A stretch of 10,810 nucleotides of DNA from Oscillospiraceae bacterium. Lineage in GTDB: Bacteria > Bacillota > Clostridia > Oscillospirales > Ruminococcaceae. The translations under genes were made by a program, and so were the position numbers. Position 1 is the first letter of the stretch. Every line of letters starts with the position of its first letter. Where the stretch lies: assembly GCA_016296485.1 (NCBI GenBank), contig JAEDJF010000045.1, forward strand, positions 1 through 10,810. The letters run 5' to 3'. Shown piece by piece: positions 5,304 to 10,810 of the stretch. The notes beneath the pieces were generated by a model. That model made no database searches. It saw only the letters and a list, made by a program, of their open reading frames with translations, and was not told the origin of the DNA.

Positions 5304-5615
5304 GTGGGTGATATATTTTTCTTTTTCCCGATTGTGATGGTTTTGATTGTTTGCTTTGTGGTTGTTCCCATTGCGGCAAGGGCAAAGGCGGAGCGCGGCG
5401 GACAGAGTTCGCCAAGCGCCAGCCAGAAAAACAAAAATCACGGCTACAACCGAGAGGTTGACTCTATTCATATTACCAGCGATGCCGCCACCGAGCGCCG
5501 GCGCCGCCTTGACCAGCTTCAGAGTCTTTACGAAAGCGGAATGATGGAAAAGGACGAATATCTTGAGCGCTGCGCTTCGGTGGAGGAAGACTTCCGCGGA
5601 AAATACAGACGCTGA
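5304..5615 (+). CDS. Small membrane protein with SHOCT-like C-terminal domain
   Basis: This 103-residue protein starts at a GTG, ten bases after GGAGG. Residues 4-25 form one hydrophobic membrane segment (IFFFFPIVMVLIVCFVVVPIA). A polar linker (about 30-62) follows, and the last ~35 residues read RRRRLDQLQSLYESGMMEKDEYLERCASV. This matches the short helical SHOCT pattern (L..L..L...G.(I/M)..EEY), found at the ends of many bacterial membrane or nucleic-acid-associated proteins and thought to mediate oligomerisation. No enzymatic function is visible. It has its own promoter and terminator, so it is a monocistronic unit between the aldolase and the metal transporters. The SHOCT assignment rests on pattern alone. 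Confidence 0.75.
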   Translation: MGDIFFFFPIVMVLIVCFVVVPIAARAKAERGGQSSPSASQKNKNHGYNREVDSIHITSDAATERRRRLDQLQSLYESGMMEKDEYLERCASVEEDFRGKYRR

Positions 5616-5629
5616 AAAAAGACCTTTCC

Positions 5630-5651
5630 GCCGCCCGAAGGGGCGGCTTTT
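5630..5651 (+). terminator. Terminator after the SHOCT-like gene
   Basis: GCCGCCC (5630-5636) pairs with GGGCGGC (5641-5647) around GAAG, followed by TTTT. Confidence 0.85.
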
Positions 5652-5694
5652 GCTTATATGAGCATCAATTTTAACTCCGGGGGAATGACACTAA

Positions 5695-6867
5695 ATGATT
5701 AAGTTTCTTGCGAAAATATTTATAAAGGACAGCGAAAACGTCACCGACCAAAGGGTACGTTCCGCCTACGGATATCTTTGCGGCGCCGTCGGAATCGTGC
5801 TCAACATTCTTCTCTTTGTGGGAAAGTTCGCGGCGGGAACATTGAGCGGCTCCGTCGCCGTGACGGCGGACGCCTTTAACAACCTTTCGGACGCAGGCTC
5901 CTCGGTGATAAGCCTTATCGGCTTTCGCCTTGCTTCCCAAAAGCCGGACCCGCACCACCCCTTCGGTCACGGGCGCTTTGAGTACATCGCGAGCCTTGTG
6001 ATTTCGATAATCATAATCGTAATGGGCTTCGAGCTCGGGAAGAGCTCCTTTGAAAAGATAGTGAGACCCGAGCCGGTGGAATATTCCGCCCTTACTTTTG
6101 TGATTCTTGCGGTTTCGATTTTGGTGAAGCTCTATATGTTCCTCTATAACCGGAGCACCGGCAAGAGAATCGACTCCTCAACAATGAGAGCCACCGCCAT
6201 GGACAGCATTTCCGACGCCGTTTCCACCACCGCCGTCCTCGTTTCCTCGGTGATAGCGTTCTTTACAAGCGTCTCAGTGGACGGCTGGATGGGTCTTGCG
6301 GTGGCGGCGTTCATCCTTTTCACAGGTTTCCAGAGCGCCAAGGAGACGGTTGACTCCCTCCTCGGAGCTCCGCCGGAAAAGGAGTTCGTGGACGAAGTAG
6401 CCAATATCGTCCTCTCCCACGACGGAATAATCGGAATCCACGATATGATAGTGCATAACTACGGTCCCGGGCGGGAGTTCGTCTCCCTCCACGCTGAGGT
6501 TCCTTCTGACGGAAATATGGTGGAGATACACGACACCATCGACAATATCGAGCACGATATTCTTCAGGAGATGGGCTGTCTTGCGACGATACATATGGAC
6601 CCGGTGGACGTGCGGGACGAATTTACGGCTAACGTAAAAAAACGGGTGAAGGAAATTATTGAGGCAATTGACCCCGTCATCACCTTCCACGATTTCAGAA
6701 TGGTCAGCGGTCCTACCCACACCAACGTGATTTTCGATATTGTGGTGCCCTACGGCTATAAGCTTTCCGACGAGGAAGTGGTGAAGCGCATTTCCGACGC
6801 TATCCACGAGAGCGATGAAAACCTTTTCGCCGTTATCGAGGTGGATAAGGACTTTGCCGGGCGCTGA
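5695..6867 (+). CDS. Cation diffusion facilitator (CDF) metal exporter, likely manganese-type
   Basis: This 390-residue protein starts at an ATG with GGGGG upstream. It has the six-helix CDF membrane domain (about 28-220), with the TM2 signature SGSVAVTADAFNNLSD and the histidine-rich PDPHHPFGHGRFEY loop after TM2/3. The four metal-site positions read Asn62, Asp66 (TM2) and Asp170, Asp174 (TM5). Zinc exporters have His here, whereas all-oxygen sets point to manganese, so Mn2+ (or Fe2+) export by proton antiport is inferred. A cytoplasmic C-terminal domain (about 225-305, with His249, His254, His266, His300) is followed by about 80 more residues (311-388) that look like a second ferredoxin-like copy, making it longer than the ~300-residue FieF type. 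The CorA-type gene begins 45 bp later and is probably in the same operon. Confidence 0.92.
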   Translation: MIKFLAKIFIKDSENVTDQRVRSAYGYLCGAVGIVLNILLFVGKFAAGTLSGSVAVTADAFNNLSDAGSSVISLIGFRLASQKPDPHHPFGHGRFEYIASLVISIIIIVMGFELGKSSFEKIVRPEPVEYSALTFVILAVSILVKLYMFLYNRSTGKRIDSSTMRATAMDSISDAVSTTAVLVSSVIAFFTSVSVDGWMGLAVAAFILFTGFQSAKETVDSLLGAPPEKEFVDEVANIVLSHDGIIGIHDMIVHNYGPGREFVSLHAEVPSDGNMVEIHDTIDNIEHDILQEMGCLATIHMDPVDVRDEFTANVKKRVKEIIEAIDPVITFHDFRMVSGPTHTNVIFDIVVPYGYKLSDEEVVKRISDAIHESDENLFAVIEVDKDFAGR

Positions 6868-6912
6868 AAGCGCCGACCCTTTCGTGAAAATTGGCAAGGA
6901 GAAGGGAAGAAA

Positions 6913-7821
6913 ATGATAAAATACGTTAAAAGCTCCGGCGGTCTTGTCCCCGCCCCTTCGGAAGATACAGCCGAAGTTTTTCTTGCTATTCTCGGCGCAG
7001 ACGAGCTTCGGGAAAGCAAAGCGGATTTTCCTCACCGGGAGGAATTTCTTCGGACGATGCGCTCCATACGCTACTGCAAAGCTGAGGTTTTCAGGGACTG
7101 CATTTTCGGAACTTTGAGGATTCCCCAAAGAAGCGAAAGCTATTCGCCCAGGCTCGCTTTCGGGTACTATATGACCGAAAACAATCTCCTTATTGCAGAG
7201 GAAACGGGGGATTTAAAGAAATGGGCGGAGAAGGAGACGGACGCCGTCGGCTCCGCCGATAGCCCAGACCGCCTTTTGCTTTATGTTTTGGAGCAGGCGA
7301 CCGAGGACGACATTCTCTATCTTTCCCACTTTGAAAATGAACTGGAGGAAATGGAGGAGTCCCTAAGCCGCAGAATTCCGAAAGACTTTTTCGCGGTTCT
7401 TACAAAGCGGCGCAAAAAGATTTCTGAGTTTGGTGCCTACTATGAACAGCTTATCGGAATTGCCGAGCTGATGCAGACCGGAATTTCCGACGCCTTTGTC
7501 CAAAGCGGAGAAATGTGGGAACATTTTGCCCGGAGGGTGGAGCTTCTCCTCAATCACACTCATCTTTTAAACGAGTATTTGATGCAGCTACGGGAGCTCT
7601 ACCAGTCCGAACAGGGTGCCCGCCAGAACCGCACTATGGAGATACTTACTGTGGTTACGACGATTTTTCTTCCGCTTACTCTTCTGACCGGCTGGTACGG
7701 AATGAACTTCGTAAATATGCCGGAGCTAACCTGGAAATACGGCTACATTGCCGTAATTGCCGCTGCGGCGGTGATGGTTATAGCTGAGATAATCTATTTT
7801 AAAAAGAAAAAGCTCTTGTAA
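6913..7821 (+). CDS. corA: CorA-family divalent cation transporter
   Basis: This 302-residue protein starts at an ATG preceded by AAGGAGAAGGG. It has the CorA architecture: a soluble N-terminal domain (about 1-130), a long charged coiled-coil helix region (about 130-240, with LSHFENELEEMEESLSRR and EQLIGIAELM), TM1 (about 243-261, LTVVTTIFLPLTLLTGW), the essential YGMNF pore motif at 262-266, the short periplasmic loop (VNMPELTWKYGY) and TM2 (about 277-296), ending in a basic KKKK tail. CorA channels form pentamers and admit Mg2+ (also Co2+ or Ni2+). It follows the CDF exporter by 45 bp with no terminator between, and a strong terminator follows it, so the two metal transporters are likely expressed together. 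The N-terminal domain is poorly conserved, as usual for the family. Confidence 0.92.
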   Translation: MIKYVKSSGGLVPAPSEDTAEVFLAILGADELRESKADFPHREEFLRTMRSIRYCKAEVFRDCIFGTLRIPQRSESYSPRLAFGYYMTENNLLIAEETGDLKKWAEKETDAVGSADSPDRLLLYVLEQATEDDILYLSHFENELEEMEESLSRRIPKDFFAVLTKRRKKISEFGAYYEQLIGIAELMQTGISDAFVQSGEMWEHFARRVELLLNHTHLLNEYLMQLRELYQSEQGARQNRTMEILTVVTTIFLPLTLLTGWYGMNFVNMPELTWKYGYIAVIAAAAVMVIAEIIYFKKKKLL

Positions 7822-7855
7822 AAAAAGTCCGTGCTAAAACGAGCACGGACTTTTT
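7822..7855 (+). terminator. Terminator after the CDF-CorA operon
   Basis: AAAAAGTCCGTGCT (7822-7835) pairs perfectly with AGCACGGACTTTTT (7842-7855) over a 6-nt loop. Confidence 0.9.
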
Positions 7856-7858
7856 ACG

Positions 7859-7887
7859 TTCAACTAAAAATAGAACATTTCTCAACG
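7859..7887 (+). promoter_or_regulatory. 29-bp regulatory box, copy A (TCAAC-N17-TCAAC)
   Basis: TCAAC at 7860-7864 is repeated at 7882-7886, 22 bp apart, with AGAA-N3-TTCT (7872-7882) between. The box matches copy B (8130-8158) at 25 of 29 positions. Its right TCAAC starts 38 bp before the -10 TATAAT, as in copy B. A regulator binding site is inferred. Confidence 0.6.
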
Positions 7888-7896
7888 AATGATACG

Positions 7897-7925
7897 TGGT
7901 TTTTTCCGAAAAGCCGGGGTATAAT
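7897..7925 (+). promoter_or_regulatory. Promoter of the 53-residue ORF (poor -35)
   Basis: A perfect TATAAT lies at 7920-7925, but the hexamer 17 bases upstream is TGGTTT (7897-7902), a poor -35. With the box directly upstream, an activator-dependent promoter is likely. Confidence 0.55.
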
Positions 7926-7976
7926 ATGGCTATGATCAGCGCTGGTCCTTAAAACTAAAAAAGTGAGGACCGTAAA

Positions 7977-8138
7977 ATGAAAATAAAATTTGATATGAAA
8001 AAGCTTTTTAGGAGCGAGGGCGGAAGGGAAAAACGCGAAATGCGCCTTGAAAACGGCGCGGCGGAGCGCTTTCAAGGCGAAAGAAGGCGGGAAATCAGCT
8101 TTTCCGCCGTGAATAAGGATTTTATGGATTTCAACTAA
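7977..8138 (+). CDS. Small basic protein of unknown function (53 residues)
   Basis: The ORF starts at an ATG about ten bases after GTGAGGA and encodes 53 residues: MKIKFDMKKLFRSEGG, a highly charged middle (REKREMRLENG...RFQGERRREI) and the tail SFSAVNKDFMDFN. I do not recognise it. It is very rich in Arg, Lys and Glu, has no membrane segment or Cys, and probably forms an amphipathic helix. Support comes from the promoter and box upstream and codon use resembling neighbouring genes. Its last three codons (TTC AAC TAA) also form the left end of the second box, so gene end and regulatory site overlap. It may form a two-gene system with the XRE regulator downstream, which has its own promoter. 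It could also be a leader peptide or not expressed. Confidence 0.5.
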   Translation: MKIKFDMKKLFRSEGGREKREMRLENGAAERFQGERRREISFSAVNKDFMDFN

Positions 8139-8158
8139 AGGTAGAAAAATTCTCAACG
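8130..8158 (+). promoter_or_regulatory. 29-bp regulatory box, copy B
   Basis: TCAAC at 8131-8135 and 8153-8157 (22 bp apart) flank AGAA-N3-TTCT. Its right TCAAC starts 38 bp before the -10 at 8191, the same spacing as in copy A at 7859-7887. Confidence 0.6.
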
Positions 8159-8167
8159 TCTCCGTTA

Positions 8168-8196
8168 TTGTAAAAAAGAGAGCCCGGCGGTAAAAT
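8168..8196 (+). promoter_or_regulatory. Promoter of the XRE/TPR regulator gene
   Basis: TTGTAA (8168-8173) and TAAAAT (8191-8196) are 17 bases apart. The sequence after the -10 (ATATAGTCAAGATCGGCGC) also resembles that after the copy A promoter, so the promoter regions are related beyond the box. Confidence 0.7.
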
Positions 8197-8243
8197 ATAG
8201 TCAAGATCGGCGCGGGTCAATAAACGAAACGGAGAAAATAAAA

Positions 8244-9059
8244 ATGAGCGTAAAAATCGGGGAAAAGATAAAATCCCTCCGCAAAAGTAAAAATATCTCC
8301 CAGGAGGTGCTCGCCCAGTACCTCGGCGTCACCTTCCAGGCGGTGAGCAAATGGGAAAACGGCTCGACGATGCCGGACGTGGAAGCAATCCCGGCGATAG
8401 CCTCATTTTTCGGGGTTTCTACCGACGAGCTTTTTGATTTCAACCTCTTTGAAATGGAAAACAAGGTGACGGAAATCTGGCAGGCGGCAGCGAAATGCCA
8501 GGACTCGGACCCCGGGAAAGCGGAAAAGATGCTTCGGGACGGGCTCAAAAAATTCCCGGGAAACGATATACTCCTTAATAACCTACTTTACACAATGCGC
8601 GCGCCGGAGCGCAGCGACGAGGTAATAAACATCTGTAAATCCCTCATTGAGAGCACGAAGGAGGACGACGTAAAATACGACGCCCTTCGGATTCTGGCGG
8701 AGACCTACGCCGAAAAGGGCGAATATGCCCTTGCGAAGGATACCCTTGAAAAGATTCCGGAAATTTATTTCACGAAGCTCCAGCTTGAGGCGAAGCTCTT
8801 AAAGGGCGAGGATATGTTCGCCCCGGCGCAAAACCAAAAGGACATCTCGGCAGAGATGCTCGTGGATATGTTCCTCGTGCTCGCGGACTATTACGAGGAA
8901 AAAGGCGAGCACGAAGCGGCGGCAAACCAGCTCGAAACCGCGAAAAAAGTGATAGGAGCCCTTAAAGACGACTATAACGACGGAATCTGGTCCGAAACTT
9001 TTTATCAGTATTACGGAGAGAGCGTGCTCAAAAAAATCGAAGAAAAACTTAAAAAGTAA
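8244..9059 (+). CDS. XRE-family transcriptional regulator with TPR-like C-terminal domain
   Basis: This 271-residue protein starts at an ATG after GGAG (8231-8234). Residues 5-60 are a classic Cro/CI-type helix-turn-helix: IGEKIKSLRKSKNISQEVLA, then YLGVTFQAVSKWENG as the recognition helix, then PDVEAIPAIASFFGVSTDELF. The rest (about 75-271) is helical with repeating small and large hydrophobic positions (PGKAEKMLRDGLKKFPGNDI, LAETYAEKGEYALAKDTLEKI, LADYYEEKGEHEAAANQLETA), as in tetratricopeptide repeats. Proteins of this layout are common in Firmicutes as sensory or peptide-responsive repressors or activators. It is preceded by the second of two near-identical boxes, so it could control its own promoter and that of the 53-residue ORF. 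A bidirectional terminator follows. Confidence 0.88.
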   Translation: MSVKIGEKIKSLRKSKNISQEVLAQYLGVTFQAVSKWENGSTMPDVEAIPAIASFFGVSTDELFDFNLFEMENKVTEIWQAAAKCQDSDPGKAEKMLRDGLKKFPGNDILLNNLLYTMRAPERSDEVINICKSLIESTKEDDVKYDALRILAETYAEKGEYALAKDTLEKIPEIYFTKLQLEAKLLKGEDMFAPAQNQKDISAEMLVDMFLVLADYYEEKGEHEAAANQLETAKKVIGALKDDYNDGIWSETFYQYYGESVLKKIEEKLKK

Positions 9060-9084
9060 CGGTTTGAGCACCGAAAGGCGCAAA

Positions 9085-9119
9085 AAAAAGACCGCCCGAA
9101 AGGGCGGTCCTTAATTTTT
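9085..9119. terminator. Bidirectional terminator between convergent XRE and EEP genes
   Basis: GACCGCCC-GAAA-GGGCGGTC (9090-9109) has an 8-A run on its left and an ATTTTTT tail on its right. It therefore works for the plus-strand regulator gene and the minus-strand phosphohydrolase gene that converge here. Confidence 0.88.
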
Positions 9120-10186
9120 TATTTCAGCTTTATTTCCATTGTCACCGGGTTGTGGTCGGAATAGATAAAGCCCTCGTCGAGGGTGTTTACGGAAATGACC
9201 TCCACGTTCGGCGAAACGATGAATCCGTCGATGAAATAGTACTGGAAATTTTCGTCCGAGCTGTCAAGGGGACGGTCAAGGGAGCGGCAGGTGGGGCTTG
9301 AAAGGTCGTAAACGAAGCTCCAGCCCTCGGGGAGGGAGTCGCTTTCGAGGGTTCCGGGTGTCCAGTAACCCTCGCCCTGAACCGGGTAAAGCTCAAGGGC
9401 GTCGGCGAAGCTTTGGTTAAAGTCGCCGCCGGCGACGACGTAGTTGCCCTTTTTGTACTCGTTTTCCATAATTTCAACGAGCATCTTCGTTTGCGCAGTC
9501 TTTCCCTCGCCGTCGTCGTAAGCCTCAAGGTGGAGGTTTATGACGGCGAGCTTCGCGTCTGTTCCCTCAATGTCGTGGTAGCTTACGAGAATACAGCGCT
9601 TGAGGTTCGCCACCCTCACGGGCCAGCTAAATGGGCAGGGGAGGGCATAGCGCTCCGCCGATTCCATTTCGGAAGCAGAGAGGGTGAGAAGTCCGCTGTT
9701 CACTCTGCCGATGGGCGGAAAGGGGAAGGGAACGTAGTTACAGGAATAGTTGAGCGCGTGGGCAAAGCTTACGCTTTGCCCCTCGGTGAGAAATTCCGCT
9801 TCGTTTATTCCGAAGGTGCGGCTCGAATTTACGTCTACCTCCTGCAAAAGTGCGAAATCCGCACCGGAGCTTTCTATTATTTTCTTTATCCCGCCGAGGT
9901 TTTCATAGACGAGCGCCTCGTCGCCGGTGACGACGTTTTTGCCCCCGTCCATAAAGAAGTCGGCGTCCTTTCCGAGCCCGCCGTAGCCGATGTTGAAAGA
10001 TATGAATTTTATGCTCTCGCCGAGGGAAAGGCTCTTCGTTCCCTCGCCGGCAATTTCGAGCGGCTCAACTTCCCCGGGATTATATTCGGTGATGCTCAGA
10101 TACCCGATAAAAACAACAACGAAAATGAGCACCGCTCCGATGACGATGCCCGCGCCTTTGAGCACGGATTTTAAAACTTTAGGCAA
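9119..10186 (-). CDS. Membrane-anchored endonuclease/exonuclease/phosphatase (EEP) family protein
   Basis: This 355-residue protein starts at a TTG (10184-10186), seven bases after AAGGAGG on the minus strand. Residues 11-31 form one membrane segment (GAGIVIGAVLIFVVVFIGYLS), placing the catalytic part outside the cell. The EEP motifs appear in order: Asn65 (FISFNIGYGG), Glu116 (FALLQEVD), His219 (INLHLEA), Asp255 and Asn257 (AGGDFNQ), Asp320 (FIDGFIV) and the terminal SDHNP (343-347). These are the metal-binding and catalytic residues of phosphodiester- or phosphoester-cleaving enzymes such as DNase I, sphingomyelinase and inositol phosphatases. The substrate cannot be told from sequence; extracellular nucleic acid or a phospholipid is plausible. 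The zinc-ribbon gene upstream ends 64 bp before it, so both may share a transcript. Confidence 0.87.
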   Translation of the reverse strand: MPKVLKSVLKGAGIVIGAVLIFVVVFIGYLSITEYNPGEVEPLEIAGEGTKSLSLGESIKFISFNIGYGGLGKDADFFMDGGKNVVTGDEALVYENLGGIKKIIESSGADFALLQEVDVNSSRTFGINEAEFLTEGQSVSFAHALNYSCNYVPFPFPPIGRVNSGLLTLSASEMESAERYALPCPFSWPVRVANLKRCILVSYHDIEGTDAKLAVINLHLEAYDDGEGKTAQTKMLVEIMENEYKKGNYVVAGGDFNQSFADALELYPVQGEGYWTPGTLESDSLPEGWSFVYDLSSPTCRSLDRPLDSSDENFQYYFIDGFIVSPNVEVISVNTLDEGFIYSDHNPVTMEIKLK

Positions 10187-10250
10187 ACCAAAGCCTCCTT
10201 TTGAAAAAGGCCTTACCTTTTGAAAGATACGGGGCCGAGATGATTGAAAA

Positions 10251-10810
10251 TTAAATTATGTCCTCGTCGCCGAAGGGGTCGCCGCATTCGGGGCAGAATT
10301 TAGGCGGATTCTTGGGGTCCTCGGGCTCCCAGCCGCATTTGTCGCATTTGTACTGGGGAACTCCTGCGGGTTTCTTTGCGCCGCATTCGGAGCAGAACTT
10401 GCCTTTGTTCACTGCGCCACAGGCGCAAGTCCAGCCGGCGGGCTGCTCGGGTCTTTTCGCTCCGCACTCGGTGCATAATTTTCCGCTCACTTTTGCGCCG
10501 CAGGCGCAGACCCAGCTGTCATCGGCGGGCGCCGCCGCAGGTGCGGCAGGTGCCGCAGGCTGCTGCTGGTACTGGGGCTGCTGTCCCATCTGGAAAAGGG
10601 TGTTGGCGTTCATTCCGCCGGCGTTCTGGGCCATGCCCAGACCCATAAAGCCCATCATTGCGCCGTTTTCGTTGGCGGCGGCGGCTTTCATTGCCTCAGC
10701 CTGGGCTCCGACGATTGCCGCGCCAGCCATATTCGGGTTGCGGTAAACCGCAGTCTTCTGAAGCTCTTTAATGGTGGCTTCGTCCTCTTCGGAGGCTTTT
10801 ACGGAGCTTA
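10251..10810 (-). CDS. Zinc-ribbon protein with SPFH-type C-terminal region, 5' end outside window
   Basis: The minus-strand frame is open to the window edge; an internal Met at 10730 has no ribosome binding site, so the gene starts beyond 10810. The visible 186 residues begin inside a helical, Ala-rich stretch (SSVKASEEDEATIKELQKTA), continue with a Gly/Met-rich region (NENGAMMGFMGLGM), a low-complexity Gln/Pro/Ala linker (about 10510-10590), two near-identical zinc ribbons (CACGAKVSGKLCTECG and CACGAVNKGKFCSECG) and a rubredoxin-like third Cys4 site (CDKCG...FCPECG), ending DEDII. This tail is typical of bacterial SPFH-domain proteins of the YdjI/virion-core-like type, which assemble on membranes and often report stress. 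The SPFH domain itself is out of view, so the family name is inferred. A 64-bp gap separates it from the EEP gene. Confidence 0.75.
   Translation of the reverse strand, partial: SSVKASEEDEATIKELQKTAVYRNPNMAGAAIVGAQAEAMKAAAANENGAMMGFMGLGMAQNAGGMNANTLFQMGQQPQYQQQPAAPAAPAAAPADDSWVCACGAKVSGKLCTECGAKRPEQPAGWTCACGAVNKGKFCSECGAKKPAGVPQYKCDKCGWEPEDPKNPPKFCPECGDPFGDEDII

Noticed and set aside
6274..7128. 284-codon open frame antisense to the CDF and CorA genes
   Set aside because: It runs across two well-supported transporter genes and has no domain or ribosome binding site.
9413..10174. 253-codon plus-strand frame antisense to the EEP gene
   Set aside because: The minus strand carries the full set of EEP motifs and a strong ribosome binding site; the plus frame is a composition shadow.
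10258..10746. 162-codon plus-strand frame over the zinc-ribbon gene
   Set aside because: Cys-pair spacing and the GKFCSECG repeats are meaningful only on the minus strand.
1..10810. CRISPR array, insertion sequence or rRNA
   Set aside because: No regularly spaced repeats, no transposase and no rRNA-like sequence were seen.

Overview
The window looks like a chromosomal segment of a clostridial Firmicute, probably a gut or rumen Oscillospirales-type organism. This is inferred from gene families, strong AGGAGG-type ribosome binding sites, frequent GTG/TTG starts and Firmicute-type TTGTAA-17-TATAAT promoters. No 16S or other taxonomic marker is present.

Two regions meet at a tRNA gene. Positions 1 to about 4284 are A+T-rich and form the integrase-proximal end of an integrated mobile element (ICE- or prophage-like). 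In order it carries: the end of an anti-sigma-like DUF4367-type membrane protein, a small secreted protein, a structured leader, a sigma-70 region-4 type regulator, a roughly 470-nt G+C-richer segment full of hairpins that ends in a perfect terminator, a MazF/PemK endoribonuclease with no visible antitoxin, an excisionase-like HTH protein, and a complete tyrosine integrase. The integrase points at the 3' end of a tRNA-Ala(CGC) gene with encoded CCA, the classic arrangement for tRNA-targeted integration. The other end of the element is outside the window.

From about 4285 to 10810 the DNA is clearly richer in G+C and reads as ordinary chromosome. It holds a FucA-like class II aldolase (minus), a small membrane protein with a SHOCT-like tail, a CDF-family metal exporter followed closely by a CorA-type transporter, an unrecognised 53-residue ORF and an XRE/TPR regulator that each sit behind near-identical 29-bp boxes, a membrane-anchored EEP-family phosphohydrolase (minus), and the C-terminal end of a zinc-ribbon protein of the SPFH type (minus, cut by the window edge). 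Nearly every unit ends in a convincing Rho-independent terminator.

The best candidates for something undescribed are: (1) the structured non-coding segment at about 1863-2330 in front of the orphan MazF, whose layout of RNA, terminator and toxin resembles a type III toxin-antitoxin locus although the toxin is an ordinary MazF; (2) the paired TCAAC-N17-TCAAC boxes placed exactly 38 bp before two -10 elements; and (3) the hairpin that buries the Shine-Dalgarno of the element's sigma factor.
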